Positions 19,506 through 31,493 of a stretch of DNA of 64,000 nt are shown here, one piece after another. A program made the position numbers and the translations under genes. Source of the stretch: Modestobacter sp. DSM 44400 (GTDB lineage: Bacteria > Actinomycetota > Actinomycetes > Mycobacteriales > Geodermatophilaceae); contig NZ_FNOZ01000003.1 of the NCBI RefSeq assembly GCF_900107175.1, positions 1 to 64,000 on the forward strand, read 5' to 3'. The notes beneath the pieces are model-generated. The model searched no databases, was not told where the DNA came from, and worked only from the letters and a program-made list of their open reading frames with translations. The stretch's first letter is position 1, and each line of letters opens with the position of its first letter.

Positions 19506-20011
19506 GCGGGCTGTTCGCCGAGCCCACCGGCCCGCGCAGCGACGCCCCCTGGGACCTGTCCTTCCTGCGGGTGGGTGTGCTGGTGGCGCTGGCGGTCACC
19601 GCCGTCGCCGTCCCGGTCACCGGCCTGCTCGCCGGTTGGTCCGACGCCCTCGGCATCCTGGTGGGCGCGGTGATCGTCACGGCGTTCTTCTGTGTGTCCG
19701 GCCTGGTCATTGCCTGGGCCGGCAAGATCGACGACACGTGGACCCTGCCGGCCGCGCTGGGCACCTTCGGCATCAAGGCGCTGGTGCTGTACGCCGTGCT
19801 GTCCGCCCTGCCCGCTGACGGCTGGCTGGACCGACGGGCGCTGGCATGGTCGGTCATCGCCGGTGCGCTGCTGTGGAGCGGTGTCCAGCTGCGCTGGGTG
19901 TGGACCCGGCAGATCTACTACACGTCCCCACCTCCGCCGCCGGTCGCCCGCACAGCGAACTCTCAGCCCGGTGCGGCGGATGACCCGGGAATTCGCCCGG
20001 CGCGCGGCTGA
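19502..20011 (+). CDS. AtpI-like membrane protein upstream of ATP synthase
   Basis: 169 residues with about four transmembrane helices (VGVLVALAVTAVAVPVTGLLAG, LGILVGAVIVTAFFCVSGLVI, LGTFGIKALVLYAVLSAL, WSVIAGALLWSGVQL) and a proline-rich tail. Its size, topology and place between wecA and atpZ-atpB match the poorly conserved actinobacterial AtpI, thought to help assemble the c-ring. Sequence alone does not prove this. GTG 19502 overlaps the wecA stop by four bases. Confidence 0.65.
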   Translation: MSGLFAEPTGPRSDAPWDLSFLRVGVLVALAVTAVAVPVTGLLAGWSDALGILVGAVIVTAFFCVSGLVIAWAGKIDDTWTLPAALGTFGIKALVLYAVLSALPADGWLDRRALAWSVIAGALLWSGVQLRWVWTRQIYYTSPPPPPVARTANSQPGAADDPGIRPARG

Positions 20012-20025
20012 TAGGGTCCGATCCG
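20012..20025 (+). promoter_or_regulatory. -10 hexamer TAGGGT ahead of atpZ
   Basis: TAGGGT at 20012-20017 begins directly after the upstream stop and lies 8 nt before the atpZ ATG, with no Shine-Dalgarno. This fits a leaderless internal promoter for the atp genes. Confidence 0.35.
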
Positions 20026-20361
20026 ATGGCTGAGGACACTCCCACACCCGGGAGCCCCCGACCACGACCTGCGAGTCCAGCTCGTCAGCCCAGTGGGGCG
20101 GACACCGGCTGGGCGGTCACCGGAACGCTCATCTCCGGGATGGCCGTGTGGGGCGGGGCCGGGTGGCTGCTCGACCGCTGGTTGGACATCCTGGTGTTCT
20201 TCCCGGTCGGCATCATCTTCGGCATGGCAGTGGCCATCTACCTGGTGGTCAAGAGGTACGGCGCCGCCGACCCGCTCCCGGGTCAGCGGTCGGCGAAGAC
20301 CCCGGGCGGACGACGGAGCCAGCCAGGGACAGTGACAAGGACGCAGAAGGGACGACGGTGA
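20026..20361 (+). CDS. atpZ: AtpZ/AtpI-family protein
   Basis: 111 residues with a proline-rich N-terminus, then two transmembrane helices (GTLISGMAVWGGAGWLLDRW and VGIIFGMAVAIYLVVKRYG) carrying the G-x-x-x-G/D pattern of AtpZ/AtpI proteins, followed by a basic tail. Members associate with F0 and may assist magnesium supply or c-ring assembly. The ATG is 8 nt after a TAGGGT hexamer. The stop overlaps the atpB GTG by four bases. Confidence 0.75.
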   Translation: MAEDTPTPGSPRPRPASPARQPSGADTGWAVTGTLISGMAVWGGAGWLLDRWLDILVFFPVGIIFGMAVAIYLVVKRYGAADPLPGQRSAKTPGGRRSQPGTVTRTQKGRR

Positions 20362-21188
20362 CCCCCAGCGCCCTCGCGCTCGTGGACGTGCTCGCTGCCG
20401 AAGGCGGTGGCGGCGACTCCGGGTTTCAGGCTCCCGGCCTCGGCGAGTTCTACCCCGAGGTGATCGGCAGCTTCTCGGTGCTCGGTGTCTCTTTCGAGAT
20501 CACCCGCATCACGATCATTCTCTGGATCGCCACGCTGGCCATCTCCGCCCTGCTCCTCGCCATGGCGCGCAACCCCAAGATCGTGCCCGGCCGGCTGCAG
20601 TTCCTCGGTGAGAGCGGCTACTCCCTCGTCCGCGACGGCATCGCCCGCGACGTGGTCGGGCCGAAGGGGCTGCCGTTCGCGCCGTTCCTGGTCGCGCTGT
20701 TCTTCTTCATCCTGGCGAACAACCTGATGTCGATCATCCCGTTCGCGCAGATCTCGCCGATGAGCAAGTTCGCCTTCCCGCTGCTGCTGGCGATGATCTG
20801 CTGGGTCATATACATCGTGGTCGGCATCCGCAACCAGGGCGCGGGCAAGTACTTCAAGGACATCCTGTTCCTGCCCGGGGTGCCCAAGCCGATGTACGTC
20901 CTCGTCACGCCGATCGAGATCCTGCAGAACTTCATCGTCCGGCCGTTCACCCTCGCCGTCCGACTTTTCGCCAACATGTTCGCCGGCCACATGCTGCTGG
21001 TGGTCTTCTCCCTCGGCGCCGTGTACCTGTTCCAAGTCGGCAACTACTCGGTGATCTTCGGGCCGGTATCGGTGCTGATGGCGATCGTGATGACCTTCTT
21101 CGAGCTGCTGGTCATCTTCCTGCAGGCCTACGTCTTCACCGTGCTGATGGGCACCTACCTGAACGGGTCCATCGAAGCCGAGCACTGA
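20358..21188 (+). CDS. atpB: ATP synthase F0 subunit a
   Basis: 276-residue membrane subunit that forms the two proton half-channels beside the c-ring. The essential arginine lies in RPFTLAVRLFANMFAGH, and the terminal helix ELLVIFLQAYVFTVLMGTYLNG is complete. About six transmembrane helices are visible. GTG 20358 overlaps the atpZ stop. A 120-bp spacer with 8-bp tandem repeats separates it from atpE. Confidence 0.97.
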   Translation: MTPSALALVDVLAAEGGGGDSGFQAPGLGEFYPEVIGSFSVLGVSFEITRITIILWIATLAISALLLAMARNPKIVPGRLQFLGESGYSLVRDGIARDVVGPKGLPFAPFLVALFFFILANNLMSIIPFAQISPMSKFAFPLLLAMICWVIYIVVGIRNQGAGKYFKDILFLPGVPKPMYVLVTPIEILQNFIVRPFTLAVRLFANMFAGHMLLVVFSLGAVYLFQVGNYSVIFGPVSVLMAIVMTFFELLVIFLQAYVFTVLMGTYLNGSIEAEH

Positions 21189-21190
21189 GC

Positions 21191-21230
21191 CGCACCACCG
21201 CACGACCGCACGACCGCACGACCGCACGAC
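21191..21230. repeat. 8-bp tandem repeat in atpB-atpE spacer
   Basis: Four exact copies of cgcacgac at 21199-21230, preceded by a variant cgcaccac at 21191-21198. The array lies 10 bp after the atpB stop, well before the strong AGGAGG site of atpE. It may vary in copy number between strains. Confidence 0.8.
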
Positions 21231-21308
21231 CCAAAGCTGCACCACCCGCACCACCCCCGCCAGCCGCCCGGTATCCACCGGGCGACGACACAGGAGGAAC
21301 ACCCCGCA

Positions 21309-21536
21309 ATGGAGCTTCTGGCAGAACTGACCGGCAGCATCGGCTCGGTCGGCTACGGCCTGGCCGCCATCGGCCCCGGCATCGGTGTGGGCATCGTCTG
21401 GGCCGCCTACATCCAGGCGACCGCCCGGCAGCCGGAGTCGGCCGGCCTCACCCGCACCTACGCGTTCCTCGGGTTCGCGCTCTCCGAGGCGCTGGCCCTG
21501 ATCGGCTTCGTCGTCCCGTTCGTCTTCGGCATCTGA
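21309..21536 (+). CDS. atpE: ATP synthase F0 subunit c
   Basis: 75-residue hairpin of two helices that forms the rotor ring. The glycine-rich first helix (GYGLAAIGPGIGVGIVW), polar loop ARQP and second helix with the proton-carrying Glu60 (FALSEALALIGFVVPF) are standard. A strong AGGAGG site lies upstream of ATG 21309, as needed for this high-copy subunit. Confidence 0.97.
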   Translation: MELLAELTGSIGSVGYGLAAIGPGIGVGIVWAAYIQATARQPESAGLTRTYAFLGFALSEALALIGFVVPFVFGI

Positions 21537-21567
21537 TCCTGCTCTCCCGAGCACGGATCCCGACTGG

Positions 21568-22167
21568 ATGGTGGACACCATGCTGACCTGGGCAGCCGAG
21601 GCGGAGCACAACCCGCTCCTCCCGCCCCTGGGCGAGATCATCATCGGCCTGATCGCGTTCGCGGTCGTGCTGTTCGTGGTCTTCAAGTTCGTCGCCCCTG
21701 CGTTCGAAAAGGCCTTTGTCGCGCGTCGTGACGCCATCGAGGGCGGCATCGAGCGGGCCGAGGCCATGCAGGCCGAGGCGAAGGCGGCGCTGGAGCAGTA
21801 CCGCGCCCAGCTCGCCGAGGCCCGGACCGAGGCGGCGCAGATCCGCGACGCCGCCCGGGCCGAAGGGCAGCAGATCCTCGAGGAGCTGCGTGCCCAGGCT
21901 CAGGAGGAGTCGGCCCGCATCGTCGCCCGTGGCGAGGAGCAGCTGACTGCCCAGCGCCAGCAGGTGGTCAACCAGCTGCGCGGGGAGATCGGCGCGCTCG
22001 CCGTCGACCTCGCCGGCCGGGTGGTGGGGGAGTCCCTCGCGGACGACGCCCGCCGCAGCGGGACCGTCGACCGGTTCCTTGACGAGCTCGACGGGATGAG
22101 CGCCGGCACCGCCTCGGCCGACGGCCGCGGTGGCAACTCGGCGTACGTGCCGCAGGGCGACCGCTGA
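21568..22167 (+). CDS. atpF: ATP synthase F0 subunit b
   Basis: 199-residue peripheral stalk subunit: one N-terminal transmembrane helix (LGEIIIGLIAFAVVLFVVFKF), then a long charged coiled coil (ERAEAMQAEAKAALEQYRAQL and on) ending near residue 170, then a Gly/Ser tail. ATG 21568 and ATG 21580 are both possible; neither has a strong ribosome site. The stop overlaps the atpH start by one base. Confidence 0.95.
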   Translation: MVDTMLTWAAEAEHNPLLPPLGEIIIGLIAFAVVLFVVFKFVAPAFEKAFVARRDAIEGGIERAEAMQAEAKAALEQYRAQLAEARTEAAQIRDAARAEGQQILEELRAQAQEESARIVARGEEQLTAQRQQVVNQLRGEIGALAVDLAGRVVGESLADDARRSGTVDRFLDELDGMSAGTASADGRGGNSAYVPQGDR

Positions 22168-22997
22168 TGGAGGCGTCGAGCCGGGCGGCCATGGACGAGG
22201 CCCGCGCGGCTCTCGCCGGGCAGACGCAGGGCGCCCCGAGCAACCGCCGAGGCGACACCCTGCTCGCGCTCACCGACGAGCTGTTCGCCGTAGCGCGGCT
22301 GCTCGACGGGCAGCCGTCGCTGCGCCGGGCCCTGTCGGACGCGTCGGTGCGACCCGACGACCGGGCCGGGCTGGCCTCGCGGCTGCTCGCCGCCCAGGTG
22401 TCGCCGGCCGCGCTCGCGGTCGTCGAGGCCGTGGCGCGGCAGCGCTGGTCGCGGCCGCTGGACCTCGTGGAGGCGACCGAGATCCTCGCGGTCGAGGCCG
22501 CGCTGGACGCGGCCGAGGCGCGCAACGAGCTCGACGGCGTCGAGGACGAGTTGTTCCGCTTCGGGCGGATCATCTCCGGTGACGACGAGCTGCTGCGCAT
22601 CCTGGGTGACCGGTCGGCTCCCCGGGAGGGGAAGTCGGCCCTGCTGGACCGGTTGCTGTCGGGGAAGGTCAGCCCGGTCACCGAGCGGCTGGTCCGGAAC
22701 TCCTTGACCAGCTCGCACGTGCAGAACCCGGAGAACACGATCGAGCGACTGTCCGAGGTGGCCGCGCGCCGCCGGGGACAGTCGGTCGCCCACGTGGTCA
22801 GTGCGGTGGACCTCACCGCCGTCCAGGAACGCCGGCTCACGGAACTGCTCGAGCGCCTCTACGGGCGGACCATGGGCCTCCAGGTCCAGGTCGACCCCTC
22901 CGTCCTCGGTGGTCTGGTCATCCGGGTCGGCGACGAGGTCATCGACGGCAGCATCGCGCACCGACTCGAGGCCGCCGGCCGGCGGCTGGCCGGCTGA
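22167..22997 (+). CDS. atpH: ATP synthase F1 subunit delta
   Basis: 276 residues, longer than the 177 of E. coli because of the N-terminal extension usual in actinobacteria. It joins the peripheral stalk to the top of F1. The C-terminal OSCP/delta signature (VVSAVDLTAVQERRLTELLERLYG, then VDPSVLGGLVIRVGDEVIDGS) is clear. TGATGG overlap with atpF indicates coupling. Confidence 0.95.
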   Translation: MEASSRAAMDEARAALAGQTQGAPSNRRGDTLLALTDELFAVARLLDGQPSLRRALSDASVRPDDRAGLASRLLAAQVSPAALAVVEAVARQRWSRPLDLVEATEILAVEAALDAAEARNELDGVEDELFRFGRIISGDDELLRILGDRSAPREGKSALLDRLLSGKVSPVTERLVRNSLTSSHVQNPENTIERLSEVAARRRGQSVAHVVSAVDLTAVQERRLTELLERLYGRTMGLQVQVDPSVLGGLVIRVGDEVIDGSIAHRLEAAGRRLAG

Positions 22998-23084
22998 GCC
23001 GGGCCCGACAGACATCCGACCCGCCCCGCCGATCATCCGGCCGCCCCACCGCCCCAGTCACCAGTAGGAAGAGGACGCAGAGCC

Positions 23085-24722
<1,638 letters not shown>

Positions 24723-24724
24723 CC

Positions 24725-25693
24725 ATGGCCGGTTCCCTCCGCGCGCTGCGGCGCCGGATCCGCTCCACACAGTCGACGAAGAAGATCTTCTCGGCCCAGG
24801 AGCTGATCGCCGGTGCCCGCATCGTCCGCGCGCAGAACAGGGTGACGGCGTCCAAGCCGTACGCACGGGAGATCACCCGGGTGCTGTCGGCGCTGGCCGG
24901 TTCGGCCAGCCTGGACCACCCGCTGCTGACCGAGCGGGACAAGCCCGGGCGGGTCGCCGTCCTGGTGATCACCTCTGACCGCGGGTTCGCCGGCTCCTAC
25001 AACGTCAACGTGCTGCGTCGCACCGAGGAGCTCCTCCGGCTGCTGCGCGACGAGGGCAAGGAGCCGCTGCTCTACGTGGTGGGGCGCAAGGGCGAGACGT
25101 ACTACCGCTTCCGTGAGCGGGACACGGCCGACACGTGGACCGGCTTCTCCGAACAGCCGGGCTACGAGAACGCCCAGGAGGTGGGGAGCGTCCTCATCGA
25201 CGCCTTCACCGCCGGTGCCGACGACGACGGGACCGGTGCCGGGGCCGACGGGGTCCTCGGCGTGGACGAGCTGCACATCGTCTACACCGAGTTCCGCTCG
25301 CTGCTGTCGCAGGTGCCGGTCGCGAAGCGGATGGCGCCGCTGGAGGTCGAGGAGGTCGAGGAGTTCCGCGACGAGCGGGACGAGGAGGTCCAGGCCCAGC
25401 GGACCAGCGACGTCCCGACCTCGTACGAGTTCGAGCCGTCGGCGGAGGCGCTGCTGGACGCCCTGCTGCCGAAGTACGTCACCACCCGGATCTACGCGGC
25501 GATGCTCGAGGCGGCGGCCTCGGAGTCGGCGTCGCGCCGCCGGGCGATGAAGTCGGCGTCGGACAACGCCGAGGAGCTGGCGAAGAACCTCGCCCGGCAG
25601 GCCAACCAGGCGCGCCAGGCGGAGATCACCCAGGAGATCAGCGAGATCGTCGGCGGCGCCGACGCGCTGGTGTCGGCCAACGCCGACAACTAG
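24725..25693 (+). CDS. atpG: ATP synthase F1 subunit gamma
   Basis: 322-residue central rotor shaft. The N-terminal coiled coil ([18 protein letters not shown]) and C-terminal helix ([17 protein letters not shown]) match the family. The middle domain holds acidic and Gly-rich insertions (around residues 155-175 and 205-230), making it longer than the usual ~290. Such loops are seen in actinobacterial gamma subunits and may limit reverse rotation. It starts 2 bp after the atpA stop. Confidence 0.96.
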   Translation: MAGSLRALRRRIRSTQSTKKIFSAQELIAGARIVRAQNRVTASKPYAREITRVLSALAGSASLDHPLLTERDKPGRVAVLVITSDRGFAGSYNVNVLRRTEELLRLLRDEGKEPLLYVVGRKGETYYRFRERDTADTWTGFSEQPGYENAQEVGSVLIDAFTAGADDDGTGAGADGVLGVDELHIVYTEFRSLLSQVPVAKRMAPLEVEEVEEFRDERDEEVQAQRTSDVPTSYEFEPSAEALLDALLPKYVTTRIYAAMLEAAASESASRRRAMKSASDNAEELAKNLARQANQARQAEITQEISEIVGGADALVSANADN

Positions 25694-25760
25694 TGAGCCG
25701 GCCAGTCATTGAGCCACCCGCCCCGGCCGCTGCGCCCACCGCCGCGGCCGGGGACACTGA

Positions 25761-27380
<1,620 letters not shown>

Positions 27381-27395
27381 CACTCCGTCCAGCGC

Positions 27396-27425
27396 GGCCG
27401 GGCTCCTCCCTCGGAGGGCCCGGCC
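27396..27425. terminator. Strong hairpin after atpD
   Basis: ggccgggc pairs with gcccggcc, then cctcc with ggagg around a 3-nt loop. It sits about 150 bp after the atpD stop and may end most atp transcripts before atpC. No T-run. From 27426 to 27598 I see nothing except a purine-rich approach to the next small gene. Confidence 0.6.
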
Positions 27426-27598
27426 GTCGGCGTTTCCGTTCCCCGAACGGGGTGCGCGGGTCGCCGGCCGGTCGCGCAGGGCGACGACCGGCCATCCGAT
27501 CGGGTGGCGGCGGCCGGCGACGCTCAAGCAACGGGCGTGGCAGGTCGATCATCCGGTCAGCGCGTCCGAACCGCGGGCGTCCAGCCAGGAGAACCACC

Positions 27599-27826
27599 GT
27601 GTACCGCGAGGAACGCCGAACAACCCGGGACCAGGTAGCGCTGCCCGCCCTCCCGTCTGCGGTGGTCCCGCAGGCACACGACCTGGACTGGAGCTGGCCT
27701 CCCTACGCCCCGCTCGAGCTGGCGGCCGTACCGTTCGACACCCCCGAGTGGGCGCCTGCTTCGACCGTGTGGCACCCGCAGCTGCGGGTCGGCCGGTGGA
27801 CAGTGCTCTACCGGCGGGGTGCCTGA
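27599..27826 (+). CDS. Small hypothetical protein between atpD and atpC
   Basis: 75 codons from GTG 27599 with an AGGAGAA site at good spacing. The protein ([20 protein letters not shown], then [17 protein letters not shown] and [14 protein letters not shown]) has five tryptophans and four tyrosines and no low-complexity bias, which argues for a real gene. I recognise no family, transmembrane helix or motif. Its position splits the atp operon. It could be a lineage-specific gene or chance. A GC-rich double hairpin follows its stop. Confidence 0.5.
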   Translation: MYREERRTTRDQVALPALPSAVVPQAHDLDWSWPPYAPLELAAVPFDTPEWAPASTVWHPQLRVGRWTVLYRRGA

Positions 27827-27837
27827 AGAAGTAGAAG

Positions 27838-27891
27838 GGCCCCGTCCTGCCCACCCTTCGCCAAGCTCAGGGCGGGGCCCGGGACGGGGCC
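27838..27891. terminator. Composite GC-rich hairpin before atpC
   Basis: ggccccgtcc pairs with ggacggggcc, enclosing a tgccc/gggcg pairing and the word ttcgccaagctcaggg, which recurs in actinobacterial intergenic repeats. It follows the small ORF by 11 bp and could act as a terminator or attenuator ahead of atpC. Between 27892 and 28034 no gene is seen; a purine-rich GAGGAG ends 6 nt before the atpC GTG. Confidence 0.5.
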
Positions 27892-28034
27892 GGGCCCCGT
27901 TCTGGGGCCGGGGGCTGCGGGCGACCGTTCCGCCCCCGTCGGTACAGTGGATGACGACCCGTCGCCGTGTCCACCCGGACCGGCGACTTCGCACCCGCCG
28001 GTTCCCCTCGGCGCGGTGGACCCCGAGGAGTGAC

Positions 28035-28424
28035 GTGGCGACCCTGCAGGTCGAGCTCGTGGCCGTGGAGCGGATGATCTGGTCCGGCGAGGCCACCATG
28101 GTCATCGCCCGTACCACCGAAGGCGAGCTCGGTGTCCTGCCCGGGCACGCCCCGCTGCTCGGTGAGCTCGCTCCCGGTGGCGTCGTGCGGATCCGCCCCG
28201 AGTCCGGCGAGGAGCTCGTCGTCGCCGCCCACGGTGGCTTCCTCTCGGTCACCGAGCGGGGAGTGTCCATCCTGGCCGAGACGGCGGAGATCGCCAGCGA
28301 GATCGACGTGGAGCGCGCTCGCGACGCTCTGCGCCGCGCCGAACAGGCCGGCGACGACCCCGAGGCCCTCGCCGCGGGGCGTCGCGCCCAGTCCCGCCTC
28401 CGGGCCGCCGGTCAGGACGCCTGA
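28035..28424 (+). CDS. atpC: ATP synthase F1 subunit epsilon
   Basis: 129 residues. The N-terminal beta sandwich ([40 protein letters not shown]) and the two-helix C-terminal domain ([19 protein letters not shown]) are both present, so it can couple to gamma and inhibit hydrolysis. GTG 28035 follows CGAGGAG. It is separated from atpD by repeats, a hairpin and a small ORF, so its supply relative to the other subunits may depend on a local promoter. Confidence 0.95.
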   Translation: MATLQVELVAVERMIWSGEATMVIARTTEGELGVLPGHAPLLGELAPGGVVRIRPESGEELVVAAHGGFLSVTERGVSILAETAEIASEIDVERARDALRRAEQAGDDPEALAAGRRAQSRLRAAGQDA

Positions 28425-28462
28425 GACGCCTCGGTTCCGTCAGGTCCGGCGGCTGCTGACCC

Positions 28463-28867
28463 GTGACCACCGTCGTCCTGGTCCTCGTCGGACTACTGGT
28501 CGTCGCGCTGGTCGCCGCCTTCCTGCTGCGCCGTCGCTTCCTCCTCTCCGGCCTCGGCGCGGTCACCATGTGGCTGCGCCCGGCCGGCAGCCCCCGCTGG
28601 GCCGTCGGGGTGGCCTGGTACTCCGGGGACAACCTGCTCTGGTACCGCGCGTTGTCGCTGTCGGTGCGGCCCAACCGGCGGATGTGCCGCTCGGAGTTCC
28701 ACGTCGACGGCCGTCGTCCGGCCACCCGTGACGACCTGGCGCTGCCCGCGGAGAGTGTCGTGCTGACCTGCCGGACCGGGGCCGGCCCGCAGGAGCTGGC
28801 CATGGACGTCTCGACGGTGACCGGCTTCCTGTCCTGGATCGAGTCGGCTCCGCCGATCGAGCGATAG
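28463..28867 (+). CDS. DUF2550 family membrane protein
   Basis: 134 residues: one N-terminal transmembrane helix (TVVLVLVGLLVVALVAAFLL), a basic stretch, then a small domain containing WAVGVAWYSGDNLLWYRALSL and an Arg-rich segment. This matches DUF2550 proteins that follow atpC throughout Actinobacteria. Function unknown; the constant neighbourhood suggests a membrane or ATP synthase-linked role. GTG 28463 lies 38 bp after atpC. Confidence 0.85.
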   Translation: MTTVVLVLVGLLVVALVAAFLLRRRFLLSGLGAVTMWLRPAGSPRWAVGVAWYSGDNLLWYRALSLSVRPNRRMCRSEFHVDGRRPATRDDLALPAESVVLTCRTGAGPQELAMDVSTVTGFLSWIESAPPIER

Positions 28868-28958
28868 AGCCGTACGACGAAAGTGCGAAGCCATTCGCGG
28901 TCCGGGGGCCGGAGGCCGCGGTTCAAGAAGGCTTGAGCACGGCGCAGTCGTTCGCCGC

Positions 28959-29546
28959 CTACACCGGAGGTGTGTGGCTGTGCGCGCCCGGCTCCCACAG
29001 CACGTCGCCGTCGGGGTTGGCCGCCCGGGCCAGGATGAACAGCAGGTCCGAGAGCCGGTTGAGGTAGCGGGCGGTCTCGGCGTTGGTGCGTGCGGCGTCG
29101 ACGGCCAGCAGCGCCCACACGCTCCGCTCGGCGCGCCGGGCGACGGTGCGCGCATGGTGCAGCAGCGCGGCGAGCGCGGTGCCGCCGGGCAGCACGAAGG
29201 ACGTCAGCGCGGGCAGCTCGGCGTTGGCCGCGTCGCAGGCCGTCTCCAGCCGCTGCGTGTACTTCGGGGTGATCCGCAGCGGCGGGTGCGCCGGGGAGTC
29301 GGTGACCGGGGTGGAGAGGTCGGCGCCCACGTCGAACAGGTCGTTCTGCACGCTGCGCAGCAGGTCGGCGACCTCCGCCGACGGCGCGCCCAGGGCGACC
29401 GCGACCCCCAGCACGCTGTTGGTCTCGTCGACGTCGGCGTAGGCGACCAGCCGGGGATCGGTCTTCGTCACCCGGCTCATGTCGCCCAGGTGCGTCTGAC
29501 CGGCGTCGCCGGTCCTGGTGTAGATGCGGGTGAGCCGGACGGTCAT
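28959..29546 (-). CDS. Cob(I)alamin adenosyltransferase, PduO type
   Basis: 195 residues from ATG 29546. Adenosylates cob(I)alamin to make coenzyme B12. N-terminal TRIYTRTGDAGQTHLGD is the ATP-binding signature; the helical bundle follows with DETNSVLGVAV, the KYTQRLE segment, and C-terminal ARTNAETARYLNRLSDLLFILAR. A TAGGCT hexamer 7 nt upstream of the ATG and the lack of a ribosome site point to a leaderless mRNA. It is divergent from murA. Its product is the cofactor needed by the mutase at 31494. Confidence 0.93.
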   Translation of the reverse strand: MTVRLTRIYTRTGDAGQTHLGDMSRVTKTDPRLVAYADVDETNSVLGVAVALGAPSAEVADLLRSVQNDLFDVGADLSTPVTDSPAHPPLRITPKYTQRLETACDAANAELPALTSFVLPGGTALAALLHHARTVARRAERSVWALLAVDAARTNAETARYLNRLSDLLFILARAANPDGDVLWEPGAHSHTPPV

Positions 29547-29630
29547 GCCGGCTAGCCTAGGTCTTGCGGCCGCTACCGGTGGACGGTGCTCGGTTGGGGC
29601 GCGGGGCGAGGACGCCTCTACGCTGGCCCG
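29547..29630. promoter_or_regulatory. Divergent leaderless promoters, adenosyltransferase / murA
   Basis: TAGGCT (minus strand, 29554-29559) lies 7 nt before the adenosyltransferase ATG. TACGCT (plus strand, 29619-29624) lies 6 nt before the murA GTG. Both starts lack Shine-Dalgarno sequences, so both transcripts probably begin at the start codon. Confidence 0.5.
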
Positions 29631-30914
29631 GTGGACTGCTTTTCGGTGACCGGTGGTGCGTCGCTGCGGGGCCGGGTCCGGGTGACCGGTGCGAAGAACA
29701 GTGCTCTGAAGTTGATGGCCGCCGCGCTGCTGGCCACCGGTCGGACCACCCTCGACGAGGTCCCGGACATCCTCGACGTGGAGATCATGAGCGAGGTGCT
29801 GCGCCGGCTGGGCTGCGGCGTCGGCTTCGAGCGCTACCCCGCCGGCAGTGGGGGAGGTGGCCGGGTGCACATCGACGTCCCGGAGCGGCCCTCCAGTGAG
29901 ACGGACTACGACCTGGTGCGCCGGATGCGCGCCTCGATCAGCGTGCTGGGCCCGCTGGTGGCCCGGCTCGGGACGGCGAAGGTCGCGCTGCCCGGGGGCG
30001 ATGCGATCGGCTCGCGGGGGCTGGACATGCACATCGCCGGCCTGGAGCGGCTCGGCGCCACCGTGGTCAACGAGCACGGCTTCCTCATCGCCACCGCGCC
30101 CAAGCTGGTCGGCGCCTCGATCTGGCTGGACTTCCCCTCGGTCGGGGCGACGGAGAACCTGGTGATGGCCGCGGTGCTCGCCGAGGGCACCACGATCGTC
30201 GACAACGCCGCCCGCGAGCCGGAGATCAGCGACCTGTGCGCGATGCTCACCGCGATGGGCGCCCGGGTCGACGGCGCGGGCACCTCCACCATCACCGTCG
30301 AGGGCGTGGCCGAGCTGCGGCCGGTGGCCTACACGACGGTGCCGGACCGGATCGTGGCCGGCACCTGGGCGATCGGTGCGGTGATGACCCGCGGCGACGT
30401 GGTCATCGAGCGGGCGGTCGCCGAGCACCTGGCCGTCCCGCTGGACAAGCTGGTCACCGCCGGTGCAACCGTCGAGCCCCGGCCTGACGGCGTGCGGGTG
30501 GCCATGGCCGATCGGCCGCGCGGTGTGGACGTGGTCACGCTGCCCTTCCCGGGCTTCCCGACCGACCTGCAGCCGATGGCGGTGGCACTGGCGGCGGTCT
30601 CCACCGGGACGGCACTGATCACCGAGAACGTCTTCGAGGGCCGGTTCATGTTCGTCAACGAGCTGGTCCGGCTCGGCGCCGACGTGCGCATCGACGGCCA
30701 CCACGCGGTGGTGCGCGGCCGGGAGCGGCTCTCCAGCGCCCCGGTGCTGGCCACCGATATCCGGGCGGGTGCGGGGCTGGTGCTGGCGGGTCTGCTGTCC
30801 GACGGCGTCACCGAGGTGCAGGACGTCCGGCACATCGACCGCGGCTATCCCGACTTCGCCGAGCAGCTGCGCGGCGTGGGGGTCACTATCGAGCGGACCG
30901 ACCGCCCCGGCTGA
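29631..30914 (+). CDS. murA: UDP-N-acetylglucosamine 1-carboxyvinyltransferase
   Basis: 427 residues. Transfers enolpyruvate from PEP to UDP-GlcNAc, the first committed step of peptidoglycan synthesis. N-terminal [18 protein letters not shown] and the inside-out alpha/beta repeats are complete. The catalytic-loop cysteine (Cys115 in E. coli, in PGGCTIG) is replaced by Asp124 here ([10 protein letters not shown]), as in mycobacteria, which keeps activity and confers intrinsic fosfomycin resistance. GTG 29631 is preceded by a TACGCT hexamer at leaderless spacing. Confidence 0.96.
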   Translation: MDCFSVTGGASLRGRVRVTGAKNSALKLMAAALLATGRTTLDEVPDILDVEIMSEVLRRLGCGVGFERYPAGSGGGGRVHIDVPERPSSETDYDLVRRMRASISVLGPLVARLGTAKVALPGGDAIGSRGLDMHIAGLERLGATVVNEHGFLIATAPKLVGASIWLDFPSVGATENLVMAAVLAEGTTIVDNAAREPEISDLCAMLTAMGARVDGAGTSTITVEGVAELRPVAYTTVPDRIVAGTWAIGAVMTRGDVVIERAVAEHLAVPLDKLVTAGATVEPRPDGVRVAMADRPRGVDVVTLPFPGFPTDLQPMAVALAAVSTGTALITENVFEGRFMFVNELVRLGADVRIDGHHAVVRGRERLSSAPVLATDIRAGAGLVLAGLLSDGVTEVQDVRHIDRGYPDFAEQLRGVGVTIERTDRPG

Positions 30915-30974
30915 CTCCCCGATTGGCCCTCGTGCAGGGGCCCGAGTCGAGCGGAGCGAGGTTCGGAGGCACGC

Positions 30975-31030
30975 GGCCCCGCTGCAGGGTCCCGCCGCGA
31001 GCGTGCGAGCGGCGGGGGGCAGCGGGGTCC
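30975..31030. repeat. 56-bp palindromic element, copy 1
   Basis: Read on the minus strand it starts GGACCCCGCTGCC exactly 4 bp after the stop of the 31035 gene and forms nested hairpins (ccccgctgc/gcagcgggg outside, cccgccgc/gcggcggg inside). It lies between convergent genes and nearly fills their spacer, so it may terminate both. Other copies: 40621-40676 and 45821-45875. Confidence 0.85.
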
Positions 31031-31034
31031 TTGG

Positions 31035-31370
31035 TCAGCCGTCGCGGAAGGACATCGCCAGCGTGCGGGCCCGCTCGGCGTCCTCGAGGAAGACCAGCAC
31101 GTCGGTCCGGTGCGGCGCGGGCTCCCGCAGCGTGGACCGGATGCCGGCGTCCGACAGCACCGCGCGCAGCGCCAGCGCCGACTCCCGGCGGGTGAGCGAG
31201 GCGACCGGCGTGAGCAGGCCCTCGCCGCTCCCGGGCCCGGGCCCGGGCCGGCCACCGGAGCCCGTCGAGTAGGAGAACGCCCAGCGCAGGAACAGCGCGA
31301 TCAGGCCCACCATGATCGCGGCGATGACCGGGCCGACGGCGTAGTGCAGGCTCCCGGCGTCGATCGGCAC
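31035..31370 (-). CDS. Hypothetical membrane protein with DUF2007-like tail
   Basis: 111 residues from GTG 31370, chosen for the GGGGGGAGT site 5 nt upstream; an ATG at 31457 would add 29 residues without a ribosome site. One transmembrane helix (YAVGPVIAAIMVGLIALFLRW) precedes a Gly/Pro linker and a small domain (LLTPVASLTRRESALALRAVL, DVLVFLEDAERARTLA) that looks like the ferredoxin-like DUF2007 fold. Function unknown. The palindromic element follows its stop by 4 bp. Confidence 0.65.
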   Translation of the reverse strand: MPIDAGSLHYAVGPVIAAIMVGLIALFLRWAFSYSTGSGGRPGPGPGSGEGLLTPVASLTRRESALALRAVLSDAGIRSTLREPAPHRTDVLVFLEDAERARTLAMSFRDG

Positions 31371-31479
31371 GCGGACTCCCCCCGGCTGGGCGGCAGGTCC
31401 GGTCGGGACGGCCGGACTCCCGTTCGAGTGTGCCACCGCCGTAGGGGGGAGCCCCATGGCTACTGGCCGGTAACCGCCC

Positions 31480-31485
31480 TACACT
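31480..31485 (+). promoter_or_regulatory. -10 hexamer TACACT for the mutase gene
   Basis: TACACT is 8 nt before the mutase ATG and no ribosome site is present, fitting a leaderless or near-leaderless transcript. Confidence 0.45.
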
Positions 31486-31493
31486 CCGCGGTC

